A stretch of 63,817 nt of DNA from Clostridium homopropionicum DSM 5847 (GCF_001263795.1 NZ_LHUR01000047.1:1-63817); one strand, 5' to 3'; positions 37,006 to 47,087 are shown, numbered from the stretch's first letter. Program-made: numbers and translations. The notes: generated by a model from the letters alone, not told the origin.

Positions 37006-37103
37006 TGATTATGAATGATCAGTGTTGATTATTTTTGATTAAAAATGATTGAAATTTAAATGAAATCGATTGCTTTTTGATTGATTTTGGATTATAATGA
37101 TTG
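37006..37103 (+). promoter_or_regulatory. fru promoter with phased FruR half sites
   Basis: TGATT or TGATC begins at 37006, 37016, 37026, 37036 and 37046, exactly 10 bp apart. Further TGATT copies start at 37078, 37082 and 37098, and CGATT at 37067. The promoter is TTGCTT (37070-37075), 17 bases, TATAAT (37093-37098). DeoR-family sugar repressors bind short direct repeats spaced by about one helical turn, so this is the likely FruR operator array, with the effector probably fructose-1-phosphate. Confidence 0.85.
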
Positions 37104-37120
37104 CATAGAGAGGTGATTAC

Positions 37121-37891
37121 ATGTTAACTGAAGAAAGACATAAACTTATAATAGATATTTTATCAAAAAAAGGAATTGTAAAAATTAATGAATTTGTTAA
37201 CTTAACTGATACTTCTGAATCTACCATAAGACGTGACTTGACTTACTTAGAAAGTATAAATGCTCTTAAAAGAGTTCATGGAGGAGCTACGCTTTTAAAT
37301 AGAAGCTATACTGAACTCAGTTACAATGAAAAACTTGATAAAAATATAAATGAAAAGTCAATTATAGCTGAATATGCAGCTTCCTTAGTACAAGAAGGAG
37401 ATTGTATATACTTAGATGCAGGAACTACTACTTTTGAAATGATAAAACACATAAATAAGTCTAATATCTTTGTTGTAACTAATGGGTTAAAGCACTTAGA
37501 TGCTCTAGTTGAAAAAGGAATAAACGCTTACATCCTTGGAGGCAAAGTAAAAGCAATAACTAAAGCAATTATTGGAATAGATGCTGTAAGAAGTATTGAA
37601 AAATTTAGATTTGACAAAGCATTTATAGGGATAAACGGAATTCACTTTAATTATGGCTATACAACTCCAGATATAGAGGAAGCAGCGATGAAGGAGAATG
37701 CTATAAAATTTTCTAAAGAGTCCTTTGTTCTTGCTGATGATAGCAAATTCGGTGAGATAACCTTTTGTAAGGTTGCTGAGCTGAATAAAGCAAGTATAAT
37801 AACCAACGCAAGAGTGGAAAACTATAAGATATACAAGGAGAAAACTAAAATAAAGGTGGTATCGGAAGATGATTTACACAATAACCTTTAA
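37121..37891 (+). CDS. fruR: DeoR-family repressor of the fructose operon
   Basis: 256 residues. The N-terminal DeoR helix-turn-helix is ERHKLIIDILSKKGIVKINEF...TSESTIRRDL followed by HGGA. The C-terminal sugar-phosphate sensor domain has YLDAGTTTFEM, VVTNGL, LGGKVK and the FIGINGI segment. First gene of fruR-fruK-fruA-ptsH-ptsI; fruK begins inside its 3' end. It probably binds the phased TGATT array just upstream and is released by a fructose phosphate. Confidence 0.9.
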   Translation: MLTEERHKLIIDILSKKGIVKINEFVNLTDTSESTIRRDLTYLESINALKRVHGGATLLNRSYTELSYNEKLDKNINEKSIIAEYAASLVQEGDCIYLDAGTTTFEMIKHINKSNIFVVTNGLKHLDALVEKGINAYILGGKVKAITKAIIGIDAVRSIEKFRFDKAFIGINGIHFNYGYTTPDIEEAAMKENAIKFSKESFVLADDSKFGEITFCKVAELNKASIITNARVENYKIYKEKTKIKVVSEDDLHNNL

Positions 37892-38786
37892 TCCATCTAT
37901 TGACTACATTGTTAGAGTGAAAAATTTCAAAGCTGGTGAAGTAAATAGAGTCGAAATGGACCAAAAGTATCCTGGAGGCAAAGGAATAAATGTATCAAGA
38001 GTTCTAAATGGATTTAATATAAAAAATAAGGCCCTAGGATTTACTGGAGGATTTACTGGAGAATATGTTAAGAGATTTCTTGAAAATGAGGGAATAGAGA
38101 CAGATTTTATTAATGTTACAGAAGATACAAGAATAAACGTTAAACTTAAATCCAATGAGGAGACTGAAATTAATGGTGCAGGACCTAATATTGAAAAAAC
38201 ACATTTAGAAGAGCTGATAAAGAAAGTTCAAAATGCTAAAGCAGGAGATTTTATAGTGCTTGCGGGTAATGCACAGAGTAGTTTACCAAGAAATGTCTAT
38301 ACAGAAATTCAAAAAGGTTGTACAGATAAAGAGGTAAAGTTTATTGTGGATACAACTGGTGAAGCTTTAGTAAGTACTTTAGAATATAAACCTTTTTTAG
38401 TTAAGCCTAACATAAAAGAATTAGCTGAGATATTTGATGCTCATATAATTACTAGAGAAGAGGCATTACAATATGGGCAAGAGCTAATCCAAATGGGAGC
38501 GCAAAATGTAGTAATTTCAATGGCAGGAGAAGGGGCACTTTTAGTGTGCAGTGAAGGTTATTATCATGCATCGGCACCTAAAGGGATAGTTAAAAACTCT
38601 GTAGGGGCAGGAGATTCAATGATAGGAGGGTTCCTTGCAGATTATTCAAAAAACTTTAATGTAGTTGAAGCATTTAAATGGGCAGCGGCTTCAGGAAGTG
38701 CTACAGCTTTTTCGATGGATCTATGTACGAAAAAAGACGTTGAGAATTTAATAAATGAAGTAAAAATTACAAAAATTAAATTATAA
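37869..38786 (+). CDS. fruK: 1-phosphofructokinase
   Basis: 305-residue PfkB-family kinase turning fructose-1-phosphate into fructose-1,6-bisphosphate. It starts IYTITFNPSIDYIVRV and contains YPGGKGINVSRVL and the catalytic NSVGAGDSMIGGFL with the Asp base and anion hole. The LacC/FruK N-terminus and operon position favour FruK over tagatose-6-phosphate kinase. It overlaps fruR by 23 bases and is followed by the fructose PTS permease. Confidence 0.92.
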   Translation: MIYTITFNPSIDYIVRVKNFKAGEVNRVEMDQKYPGGKGINVSRVLNGFNIKNKALGFTGGFTGEYVKRFLENEGIETDFINVTEDTRINVKLKSNEETEINGAGPNIEKTHLEELIKKVQNAKAGDFIVLAGNAQSSLPRNVYTEIQKGCTDKEVKFIVDTTGEALVSTLEYKPFLVKPNIKELAEIFDAHIITREEALQYGQELIQMGAQNVVISMAGEGALLVCSEGYYHASAPKGIVKNSVGAGDSMIGGFLADYSKNFNVVEAFKWAAASGSATAFSMDLCTKKDVENLINEVKITKIKL

Positions 38787-38802
38787 GGAAGGGAGAATAA
38801 TT

Positions 38803-40680
38803 ATGAAAATAACAGATTTGTTAAGCAAAGAGACTATTATATTAGAATTAAAAGCTAAGACAAAGATTGAAGTACTTGATGAACTTATAGATAAACTTTA
38901 TTCCGCGGGAAATATAAAGGATAAGGGAGAATTTAAAAAAGCTATACGGAAAAGGGAAGAATTATCTACTACTGGAGTAGGAGATGGAGTAGCAGTTCCA
39001 CATGCTATGAGTGCTGTAGTTACAAAGCCAAGCTTAGCTTTTGGATATTCTAAGGAAGGAATAGATTTTGATTCAATGGATGGACAGCCAGCGCATATAT
39101 TTTTTATGATAGCTGGGGCAGAAACAGCTAATAATGAGCATCTAGAAACTGTATCAAAATTATCCATGATACTTTTAAATGAGGAATTTAGAGAAAAGGT
39201 AGCTCAAGTTAAAAGCAAAGAAGAGTTACTTAACTTGATTGATGAGGAAGATAAGAAAAATTCATTAGAAGAAGAAAGCATAGAAATTGAAGAAAAGAAG
39301 TCAGATAAACTTATTTTAGCAGTTACAGCATGCCCAACAGGAATTGCTCACACTTACATGGCAGCGGATTCACTTAGAAATAAAGCTAAGGAAATGGGAG
39401 TAAAAGTTAAGGTAGAAACAAACGGTTCTACAGGAGTTAAAAATAGATTAACAAATGAAGAGATAGAAGAAGCAGAAGCTATAATAGTTGCTGCTGATAG
39501 ACAAGTAGAAATGGAAAGATTTGAAGGGAAGAAGGTTATTATAGTTCCTGTAGCACAAGCTATAAAAGATCCTGAAGGTTTATTGAATAGTGGATTAAAC
39601 GGAGAAGGACAAATATACCATCATAAAGGAGGAAATAAATCAGTTTCCTCTGTAAAACATGAAAGAACAGGTTTTTATAAACACCTTATGAGCGGAGTTT
39701 CAAATATGCTTCCATTTGTAGTAGGTGGAGGTATATTAATAGCTATATCCTTTATGTTTGGAATCAAGGCTTTTGATCCTAAGGACCCAGCCTTTAATCC
39801 AATTGCAAAATTGTTAATGGATATAGGTGGAGGTAGTGCTTTCTCACTTATGGTACCTGTGCTTGCGGGATTTATTGGATTAAGTATAGCTGATAAACCA
39901 GGTTTTGCGCCAGCTATGGTAGGAGGATTCATAGCAGCAAATAATGGAGCAGGTTTCTTAGGCGGATTAATAGCAGGTTTCTTAGGTGGATATGTAGTAG
40001 TATTTTTGAAAAAACTATTTAGTAGATTGCCGGAATCTTTAGAAGGTATAAAACCAGTACTTTTATATCCGCTATTAGGTATATTTATTACTGGAGCTAT
40101 TATGTTATTCTTGATAGTTGATCCTGTAAAGAGTATGAATCTTGCTTTACAACACTGGCTAAGCGGTATGGGCGCAGCTAATAGAATAATACTTGGAGTA
40201 ATTTTAGGCGGTATGATGGCCGTTGATATGGGCGGACCAATAAATAAAGCAGCTTTTACCTTTGGAATTGCAATGATAGATGCTGGAAATTTTGCACCAC
40301 ATGCTGCCATAATGGCAGGTGGAATGGTACCACCTTTAGGAATAGCTATTGCAACTACTATATTTAAAAATAAGTTTACTAGAAATGAAAGAGATGCAGG
40401 AAAAACTTGTTATGTAATGGGAGCATCATTTATAACTGAAGGAGCTATACCATTTGCTGCTGCAGACCCAGCTAGAGTAATTCCTTCAATTATTGTAGGA
40501 TCAGCTATCGCTGGAGGATTAACAATGTTATTTAATATAGGACTGCCAGCACCTCACGGTGGACTATTTGTTATTCCAATAGTTAAGGGAAATCCTTGGT
40601 TTTATATTCTAGCAATTTTAATAGGTTCTTTAGTAACAGCATTTATGTTAGGAGCACTAAAAAAGCCAGTAACAGAGTAA
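38803..40680 (+). CDS. fruA: Fructose PTS permease, EIIABC fusion
   Basis: 625 residues importing fructose as fructose-1-phosphate. The EIIA domain (about 1-145) has the phospho-His in GVAVPHAMS. The EIIB domain (about 165-260) has the phospho-Cys in AVTACPTGIAHTYMAA. The EIIC membrane domain (about 290-625) includes GGFIAANNGAGFLGG and PHGGLFVIP. Domain order A-B-C is usual for clostridial and bacillar FruA. AAGGAAGGGAG precedes the ATG. Confidence 0.93.
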   Translation: MKITDLLSKETIILELKAKTKIEVLDELIDKLYSAGNIKDKGEFKKAIRKREELSTTGVGDGVAVPHAMSAVVTKPSLAFGYSKEGIDFDSMDGQPAHIFFMIAGAETANNEHLETVSKLSMILLNEEFREKVAQVKSKEELLNLIDEEDKKNSLEEESIEIEEKKSDKLILAVTACPTGIAHTYMAADSLRNKAKEMGVKVKVETNGSTGVKNRLTNEEIEEAEAIIVAADRQVEMERFEGKKVIIVPVAQAIKDPEGLLNSGLNGEGQIYHHKGGNKSVSSVKHERTGFYKHLMSGVSNMLPFVVGGGILIAISFMFGIKAFDPKDPAFNPIAKLLMDIGGGSAFSLMVPVLAGFIGLSIADKPGFAPAMVGGFIAANNGAGFLGGLIAGFLGGYVVVFLKKLFSRLPESLEGIKPVLLYPLLGIFITGAIMLFLIVDPVKSMNLALQHWLSGMGAANRIILGVILGGMMAVDMGGPINKAAFTFGIAMIDAGNFAPHAAIMAGGMVPPLGIAIATTIFKNKFTRNERDAGKTCYVMGASFITEGAIPFAAADPARVIPSIIVGSAIAGGLTMLFNIGLPAPHGGLFVIPIVKGNPWFYILAILIGSLVTAFMLGALKKPVTE

Positions 40681-40719
40681 AGTTTAGTATAAATTATAAG
40701 CGATTTGGAGGATAATATA

Positions 40720-40980
40720 ATGGAAAAAACAGTTGTAATAAAAAATGAAAAAGGAATTCATATTAGGCCAGCTGGAGAGTTTGTAAAAACAGCTTCAAAA
40801 TATAAATCACAAGTTCAAATTGATTTTAAAGGGAAAAAAGTTAATGGAAAATCTGTAATGATATTAATGAGCTTAGGGCTAAAGAAAGGTAATGAAATAA
40901 CAATAATAACCAATGGAGAAGATGCTGAGGAAGCATTAAATGCTTTAGTTGAACTTGTCGAAAGTGGCTTTGGCGAATAG
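40720..40980 (+). CDS. ptsH: HPr phosphocarrier
   Basis: 86 residues. The active histidine is in GIHIRPAG. The regulatory serine of the Ser46 region is kept in GKSVMILMSLG, so HPr kinase control is possible. GGAGG fits the ATG at 40720 rather than the in-frame ATG at 40705. It sits between the fructose permease and Enzyme I, so it may be the general HPr or a fructose-dedicated one; only the rest of the genome can tell. Confidence 0.92.
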   Translation: MEKTVVIKNEKGIHIRPAGEFVKTASKYKSQVQIDFKGKKVNGKSVMILMSLGLKKGNEITIITNGEDAEEALNALVELVESGFGE

Positions 40981-41012
40981 AGTAAAATTAATATTTATGA
41001 GGAGATATTAAT

Positions 41013-42722
41013 ATGTTGAAAGGAACTAATGCCTCACCCGGTATAGCTTTGGGGAAAGTATTAAAAATTGAACACAGTGAATTTGAAATTAGCAAATTAA
41101 ATATTGAAAACGCTGAAATGGAAGAAAAAAAATTACAGGATGCTGTAGAAGAATCAAGAAAAGAGCTAATTAAAGTTCAAGATAAGGCTATGAAAGACTT
41201 TGGAGAAGATAAGGCCAAAATATTTGGGACCTATCTATTAGTTCTAGAGGACCCTGGATTTATAGATTCTGCATTTGAAAAAATAAGAGAAGATAAGGTT
41301 AATGCAGAATATGCTATTTCAGAAGTTAGAGATATGTTCGTTGATATGTTTCAAGCCATGGATGATGATTATATGAAAGAAAGAGTAGCAGATGTAAAGG
41401 ATGTGTCAAGTAGAATTATAAGGCATATTTTAGGCATAAAGCATATTGACTTATCTTGCTTAGAAGAAGAAGTAATACTTGTAGCCCATGACTTGACTCC
41501 TTCAGATACTGCTATTATGGATAAGACTAAAGTTTTAGGGTTTGCAACCAATATTGGAGGAAAGACCTCTCATACAGCAATTATGGCAAAATCCTTAGAA
41601 ATACCAGCAGTTGTTGGACTAAAGGACATAACAGACAGAGTGAAAGATGGAGATTATATAGCATTTAACGGATCTACGGGGGAAGTTTTTATTAATCCTG
41701 ACGATAAAACTATTGAGGCATTTAAACAATTAAAAGCAAAGTATACAAAACAAAAAGAAGAGCTTCAAGGACTTATTGGCAAAGAAACAAAAACTGTAGA
41801 TGGAAGAATAGTAGAGTTAGTTAGCAACATGGGTTCAGTTAAGGATATTAGTGGTATATTAAAAAATGATGCTGAAGGTGTAGGCCTTTATAGAACAGAG
41901 TTTCTTTATATGGAAGGGGAGGAAGCCCCAAGTGAAGAGGCACAATTTGAAGCTTACAAGACTGTACTAGAAGCATTAAATAATAAACCAGTAGTTATAA
42001 GAACCCTAGATATAGGTGGAGATAAAAAGCTTCCATATTTAAAAATTGAAGAAGAAATGAATCCTTTCCTAGGATATAGAGCTATAAGGCTTTGCCTTGA
42101 TAAAAAGGATTTGTTTAAGACTCAATTAAGGGCTCTTTTAAGGGCAAGTGTTTATGGAAACCTAAAGATTATGTTTCCTATGATATCCAGCCTGCAAGAA
42201 CTTTTATCAGCAAAAGCTATATTGGAAGAGGTTAAAGTGGAACTTAAACAAGAAAAGCTTTCATATTCTGAAAATATAGAAGTTGGTATGATGATAGAGG
42301 TTCCTTCAGCAGCAATAATATCAGATATACTTGCTAAATATGTAGATTTCTTTAGTATTGGAACAAATGATTTAATACAATACACTTGTGCAGTAGATAG
42401 AATGAATGAGAAGATAACTCATCTTTATAATCAATTTAATCCAGCAGTATTAAGATTAATAAAGCTGGTTATTGATAATGCACACAAGGCACAAAAATGG
42501 GTGGGAATGTGTGGAGAATCTGCAGGAGATGAGAGAATGATTCCTATTCTATTGGGAATGGGGCTAGATGAATTCAGCATGAGTCCAATATCTATTTTAC
42601 CTGCTAGAAAACTTATAAATTCGCTAAAATACGAAGATGCAAAAAAAATAGCTGATAAGGTTTTAGGCTTGGAAACTGATGAAGATATAAATAATTATAT
42701 AAAGAGCTTAATAAATAAATAG
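41013..42722 (+). CDS. ptsI: PTS Enzyme I
   Basis: 569 residues that phosphorylate HPr using phosphoenolpyruvate. The N-terminal domain carries the phospho-His in GGKTSHTAIMAKS. The PEP-binding barrel shows GVGLYRTEFLY, RTLDIGGDK, the GTNDLIQYT region and the catalytic Cys in VGMCGESAGD. Length is normal. Last gene of the fru operon, followed by a long hairpin. With EI and HPr in the operon, fructose can induce all soluble PTS parts needed for its own uptake. Confidence 0.93.
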   Translation: MLKGTNASPGIALGKVLKIEHSEFEISKLNIENAEMEEKKLQDAVEESRKELIKVQDKAMKDFGEDKAKIFGTYLLVLEDPGFIDSAFEKIREDKVNAEYAISEVRDMFVDMFQAMDDDYMKERVADVKDVSSRIIRHILGIKHIDLSCLEEEVILVAHDLTPSDTAIMDKTKVLGFATNIGGKTSHTAIMAKSLEIPAVVGLKDITDRVKDGDYIAFNGSTGEVFINPDDKTIEAFKQLKAKYTKQKEELQGLIGKETKTVDGRIVELVSNMGSVKDISGILKNDAEGVGLYRTEFLYMEGEEAPSEEAQFEAYKTVLEALNNKPVVIRTLDIGGDKKLPYLKIEEEMNPFLGYRAIRLCLDKKDLFKTQLRALLRASVYGNLKIMFPMISSLQELLSAKAILEEVKVELKQEKLSYSENIEVGMMIEVPSAAIISDILAKYVDFFSIGTNDLIQYTCAVDRMNEKITHLYNQFNPAVLRLIKLVIDNAHKAQKWVGMCGESAGDERMIPILLGMGLDEFSMSPISILPARKLINSLKYEDAKKIADKVLGLETDEDINNYIKSLINK

Positions 42723-42755
42723 TAGTGTTTATATAATTCTAAATGTTTTACTCTA

Positions 42756-42796
42756 AGGAGGCGTTTGTTAGATAATTTATCTAATAAACGCCTCCT
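42756..42796 (+). terminator. Long hairpin after ptsI
   Basis: AGGAGGCGTTTGTTAGATAA pairs over about 20 bp with ATCTAATAAACGCCTCCT around a 3-base loop. It is followed by an AT-rich tract. Confidence 0.8.
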
Positions 42797-42877
42797 ATTA
42801 TTTTATTTAAATAATGATTTAACTAGTTATGATCTTATCCTATAAAAGTCTTACAAAATTTGGGGTAGACAAGCGGT

Positions 42878-43069
42878 GTGTTAAATATTATCATTGCAAT
42901 AGAGGGAGATGAACCTGTAGGAGTTATTCTTGGTGGAATTAAAAATTATGAAGGTATAAAAACTATCAGGTGTGGAACTTTAGCTTTAAGCTCTAATTAT
43001 AGAGGGCTAGGTATAAGTAATGCACTTTATAACCTACATAAAGATGAGGCTTTACAAAAGAAAAGCTAG
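42878..43069 (+). pseudogene. GNAT acetyltransferase fragment
   Basis: 63 residues covering only the central GNAT core: IIIAIEGDEPVGVILGG, TLALSSNYRGLGISNALYNLH (the acetyl-CoA loop RGLGIS). The frame is closed by TAG just upstream and by an early stop after ALQKKS, so both the first strand/helices and the C-terminal beta-sheet are missing. GTG start without a ribosome binding site. Most likely a relic. Confidence 0.75.
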
Positions 43070-43116
43070 CTCAGTACGAAATGTATATTACATTATAATA
43101 TAAGGGAAGGTAGAAG

Positions 43117-43881
43117 ATGAAGAATAAGGAGCAGGATAACTGTAGAGAACCTATAAGATTAAATAAGTTTATAAGTGAAACTGGAATTTGCTCAAGGAGA
43201 GAAGCAGATAAGTTAATTGAACAGAGTAAAGTGATAGTTAATGGGATAGTTGCAGAAATGGGAACTAAGGTTACATATGAAGACCAGGTCAGTGTAAATG
43301 GGAAGCCTATAAAAGCTAAAGAAGAACCTATATATGTAGCTTTTAACAAACCAGTGGGCATTACCTGTACCACTGAACATAAAGTTAAGGGCAATATAAT
43401 AGACTACATAAATCATCCAAAGAGGATTTTCCCTATTGGAAGATTAGATAAGCCATCAGAGGGACTTATTTTTTTAACTAATGATGGAGATATAGTAAAT
43501 AAGATTTTAAGGGCAGGAAATAATCATGAAAAGGAATATATAGTTACAGTAGATAAGCCAATTACACCTGAATTTATTAAAAGAATGGGAAATGGTATAC
43601 CTATTTTAGATACTGTAACTCAAAAATGCTTTGTAGAAAAAAAGAGTAAGTATATATTTAGAATAATTTTAACTCAAGGATTAAATAGACAGATAAGAAG
43701 AATGTGCGACTACCTAGGGTATAATGTTGTAAAACTTAAGAGAATACGAATCATGAATGTAAAGTTAGGGGAGCTACCTACTGGAAAGTGGAGATACTTA
43801 ACAAAGGAAGAGATAAGGCAGATTAATAAGTTAGTAGGAGAATCAATTAAAACAGAAGAAGCTTCTTATTTAAATAAGTAA
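43117..43881 (+). CDS. rluF: 23S rRNA pseudouridine synthase, RluF type
   Basis: 254 residues. An S4 RNA-binding domain (about 7-60, [22 protein letters not shown]) precedes the pseudouridine synthase domain. The catalytic Asp is in [40 protein letters not shown] is typical of the RluF/RluB group. RluF makes pseudouridine 2604 in 23S rRNA; RluB or RluE specificity is less likely by motif. Single gene, GGAAGG upstream. Confidence 0.88.
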   Translation: MKNKEQDNCREPIRLNKFISETGICSRREADKLIEQSKVIVNGIVAEMGTKVTYEDQVSVNGKPIKAKEEPIYVAFNKPVGITCTTEHKVKGNIIDYINHPKRIFPIGRLDKPSEGLIFLTNDGDIVNKILRAGNNHEKEYIVTVDKPITPEFIKRMGNGIPILDTVTQKCFVEKKSKYIFRIILTQGLNRQIRRMCDYLGYNVVKLKRIRIMNVKLGELPTGKWRYLTKEEIRQINKLVGESIKTEEASYLNK

Positions 43882-43938
43882 TGGTACTGGGGCTAAAAAA
43901 TCTGAAAATATAAGAAATTTAGCCCCAGTACCATTTGT
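43881..43938. terminator. Perfect 17-bp convergent terminator
   Basis: ATGGTACTGGGGCTAAA (43881-43897) and TTTAGCCCCAGTACCAT (43918-43934) are exact complements. It lies between convergent rluF and icd and can stop both. Confidence 0.88.
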
Positions 43939-43939
43939 T

Positions 43940-45148
43940 TTAGATTAAAGTTTCTAAACGTTGTTTAACTTCTAGTAAGAATTCTTCTGTGTTTACTGTT
44001 TTTATATTTGTACCTTCTGCAAGAGAAGCTAAGTCTTTTGTCATTACTCCTTCTTCAATAGTTTTTATTGAAGCTTCCTCTAATTTGTTTGCAAAGTTTA
44101 TTAGAGCTTCGTTGTTATCTAGCTCTCCTCTTTTTCTTAAAGCTCCTGTCCAAGCAAAAATAGTAGCCATGGAGTTTGTAGAAGTTACTTTTCCTTCTAA
44201 ATGTTGATAATAGTGACGTTGAACTGTTCCATGAGCTGCTTCATATTCATAAAATCCTTCAGGCGATACTAGAACAGAAGTCATCATAGCAAGGCTGCCG
44301 AATGCAGTAGCTACCATATCTGACATTACATCTCCGTCATAGTTTTTACATGCCCAAATAAATCCGCCTTCTGACTTTACAACACGAGCTACAGCATCAT
44401 CTATAAGAGTATAGAAGTATTCAATGCCAGCAGCTTTGAATTTATCATCATATTCATTATCATAAATTTCTTGGAAAATATCCTTAAATCTATGATCGTA
44501 AGTTTTAGAAATAGTGTCCTTAGTAGCAAACCAGATATCTTGTTTTTGATCTAGTGCATAATTGAAGCAAGATCTTGCGAAGCTTTCAATAGATTTATCG
44601 GTGTTATGCATTCCTAAAACTACACCTGCTCCTGAAAAATCGTGAATAGTTTGTTTTGCAACTTCTCCATTTGCATATGTAACTACTAATTCAGCTTTGG
44701 CAGCTCCTTCAACTTTAATTTCTACATCTCTATATACGTCACCATAAGCATGTCTTGCAACAGTAATTGGTTTTGTCCAAGTTTTTACGGAAGGCTTAAT
44801 GTTATTTACTATAATAGGTGCTCTAAATACAGTACCATCTAATATTGCTCTGATAGTTCCATTTGGACTCTTCCACATACTTTTTAAATTATATTCTTTA
44901 ACTCTAGCAGCATTAGGAGTTATAGTAGCACATTTAACTCCAACACCATATTTCGTTATGGCATTTGCAGAGTCTGTAGTTATTTTATCATCAGTTTCGT
45001 TTCTTTTCTCAAGACCTAAGTCATAGTACTCTGTATTAAGATCTATATAAGGCTCCAAAAGGTGCTCTTTAATCTTAGCCCAGATTATTCTAGTCATTTC
45101 ATCTCCGTCCATCTCCACAAGAGGCACGTTCATTTTAATTTTTTCCAT
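43940..45148 (-). CDS. icd: NADP-dependent isocitrate dehydrogenase
   Basis: 402 residues oxidising isocitrate to 2-oxoglutarate. The sequence is of the eukaryote-like (type II) group: [43 protein letters not shown], and the C-terminal [18 protein letters not shown] that binds cofactor. Length fits. A GGAAAGGAATGGAG stretch precedes the ATG. No aconitase or citrate synthase is beside it. Its probable role is 2-oxoglutarate and NADPH supply for glutamate synthesis. Confidence 0.92.
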   Translation of the reverse strand: MEKIKMNVPLVEMDGDEMTRIIWAKIKEHLLEPYIDLNTEYYDLGLEKRNETDDKITTDSANAITKYGVGVKCATITPNAARVKEYNLKSMWKSPNGTIRAILDGTVFRAPIIVNNIKPSVKTWTKPITVARHAYGDVYRDVEIKVEGAAKAELVVTYANGEVAKQTIHDFSGAGVVLGMHNTDKSIESFARSCFNYALDQKQDIWFATKDTISKTYDHRFKDIFQEIYDNEYDDKFKAAGIEYFYTLIDDAVARVVKSEGGFIWACKNYDGDVMSDMVATAFGSLAMMTSVLVSPEGFYEYEAAHGTVQRHYYQHLEGKVTSTNSMATIFAWTGALRKRGELDNNEALINFANKLEEASIKTIEEGVMTKDLASLAEGTNIKTVNTEEFLLEVKQRLETLI

Positions 45149-45340
45149 AAAAAAACTCCATTCCTTTCCAAAATAATATTAACAAAATACATTATCATAT
45201 ATAATGATTAATATTAAGTATAATTATTCATTATTTTATCATTAGTTTAATTTAGATACAAGTAGAATGGTGAAAATGGATAATAATATCAGAGCCAATT
45301 ATAATTGTTTTAACACATTATCAAATATTAAAGATGATAG

Positions 45341-45369
45341 TTGACATATGGCTTAGAATATGATATCAT
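45341..45369 (+). promoter_or_regulatory. Promoter of T-box/liv operon
   Basis: Perfect TTGACA (45341-45346), 17 bases, TATCAT (45364-45369). It is about 70 bp before the T-box stem I. Confidence 0.75.
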
Positions 45370-45435
45370 CATTGATAACTTACTAAGGTAAGTTAACAAA
45401 AATTGATTAAAATCTATTGTATATTTTTATAAAAA

Positions 45436-45688
45436 TAATGACGGAGACAAAACTATTAAAGATTTTTAAAGAGAGCCGGGGCAGCTGAAAACTGGCAAAA
45501 TCTTGTAGCAATACTCACTCCCGAGTTGTATAACTGAATCTCAGTAAGTTATATCGCATGGCTGCGTTAATAAGCTAGGGTCAAAAGAACCTAATGGAGA
45601 CTATTAATGAAAATTAATAGTGAAGTAGAGTGGTACAGCGTAAATAACGCCTCTATGTGTATGAAATACATGTAGAGACGTTTTTTTT
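45436..45688 (+). promoter_or_regulatory. T-box leader, probably leucine-specific
   Basis: Stem I contains AAGATTTT...AAAATCTT around AGAGAGCC and an apical GCAGCTGAAAACTGGC. The 3' side gives AATA-CTC-ACTCCCGAG; in this context CTC (45514-45516), a leucine codon, fits the specifier. Stem II is TATAACT/AGTAAGTTATA. The T-box is AGAGTGGTACAGCG (45627-45640). The terminator is CGCCTCTATGTGTAT with ATACATGTAGAGACG, then eight T (45681-45688). Uncharged tRNA should favour the antiterminator and switch on the branched-chain amino-acid transporter downstream, in accord with a leucine signal. Confidence 0.88.
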
Positions 45689-45813
45689 ATAAAATTTAGT
45701 CTATATTTATGCAGAAAATCTTATAAATTCCATATAATTGTTTAAAAATTATAGAATTGTTAAATTTTCTCGAAATAGGGCAAATTCTTAATATTTATAA
45801 AGGGGGAAATATT

Positions 45814-46986
45814 ATGAAAAAAAAGTTATCATTATTACTAGCATCAGCATTAGTTGTTAGTTCCTTTGTTGGATGCAGCAAAAGTGCAGCAACCTCATCA
45901 AAAGATTCAAAAACAATAAAAGTGGGTCTTAACTATGAGCTAACAGGGGGAGTAGCAACATACGGACAAGGACTCGTTGAGGGTATTGAATTAGCGGTAG
46001 AGGAAATAAACAAAAATGGTGGAGTTTTAAACAAACAAATTGAATTAGTTAAAGTTGACAACAAGTCGGATAATGCTGAGTCAGCTAATGTTGCTTCAAA
46101 GCTTGCAGTTAAAGATAAGGTTGTTGCTATATTAGGACCTGCAACATCAGGAAATACTAAAGCAGCAGCACCAATAGCAATACAAAATAAGGTACCTCTA
46201 ATTTCAGCTTCTGCAACAGCAGATGACGTTACTGTTGATAGTAATGGTAAAGTAAGAGAATATGTATTTAAAACTTGTTTCAGTGACTCTTTCCAAGGAG
46301 TTATCATGGGTAACTTTGCAGCACAAGATTTAGGAAAGAAAAAAGCTGCTTTACTTATAGATAGTACAAGTGATTATAGTAAAGGACTTGCTAAGAACTT
46401 TAAAGAAACTTTCGCTAAGTTTGGAGGACAAATAGTAACTGAACAAGCTTATCAAGCAAAAGATACAGATTTTAAAGCTGTTTTAACTAAGATTAAAGGA
46501 GCGAATCCTGATATATTATTCCTTCCAGGATACTATGAAGAAGTAGGTTTAATAGTAAAACAAGCAAGAGAGCTTGGTCTTAACGTACCAGTACTTGGAG
46601 GAGACGGATATGAATCTCCAAAACTTGCAGAACTTGCAGGAAAAGCTGCTTTAAATCAAGTTTACTTTACAAACCACTACTCTCCAATGGATACTGCACC
46701 AGAAGTTACTAAGTTCAGAGAAGCTTTCAAGACTAAATACAATAAAGAAGCAAATGCTTTCAACGCTCTTGGATATGACCTTGCATATTTCCTTGCTGAT
46801 GGTTTAAAGAGAGCAGGAGAAGCAGATTCTACTAAACTTAAAGATGCTTTAGCAGCAACTAAAAACTTTAAAGGAATTACTGGAGAAATTTCAATAGATG
46901 CAAATCATAACCCAGTAAAATCAATAACTATACTTGAAATGAAAAATGGTGAACAAACTTTCTTAAAGAAATTAGCACCACAATAA
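45814..46986 (+). CDS. livJ: Branched-chain amino-acid binding lipoprotein
   Basis: 390 residues. A lipoprotein signal ends in SSFVGC. The mature part is a periplasmic-binding-fold type I protein of the Leu/Ile/Val family (KVGLNYELTGGVATYGQGLVEG; ILGPATSGNTKAAAPIA). GGGGGA fits ATG 45814; the in-frame TTG/ATG codons before it lie in the leader. First gene of livJ-H-M-G-F. The leucine-type T-box before it supports branched-chain amino-acid uptake. Confidence 0.92.
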   Translation: MKKKLSLLLASALVVSSFVGCSKSAATSSKDSKTIKVGLNYELTGGVATYGQGLVEGIELAVEEINKNGGVLNKQIELVKVDNKSDNAESANVASKLAVKDKVVAILGPATSGNTKAAAPIAIQNKVPLISASATADDVTVDSNGKVREYVFKTCFSDSFQGVIMGNFAAQDLGKKKAALLIDSTSDYSKGLAKNFKETFAKFGGQIVTEQAYQAKDTDFKAVLTKIKGANPDILFLPGYYEEVGLIVKQARELGLNVPVLGGDGYESPKLAELAGKAALNQVYFTNHYSPMDTAPEVTKFREAFKTKYNKEANAFNALGYDLAYFLADGLKRAGEADSTKLKDALAATKNFKGITGEISIDANHNPVKSITILEMKNGEQTFLKKLAPQ

Positions 46987-47087
46987 GAATTAACTAAAGT
47001 AACCATAAATTTTATTATTAGAGAGTACATTTATGAATTGAATAATTTTGTGCTCTCTAATAAATTTTTAAAAGGAAGTGAGAAGAA

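Noticed and set aside
39675-40310. 211-residue minus-strand ORF rich in Pro and Ile
   Set aside because: It is antisense to the fruA EIIC domain. Its composition is that of a reversed glycine- and membrane-rich gene, with no ribosome binding site.
45933-46307. 124-residue minus-strand ORF inside livJ
   Set aside because: Shadow of the binding protein gene; low-complexity Ser/Thr/Ala composition.
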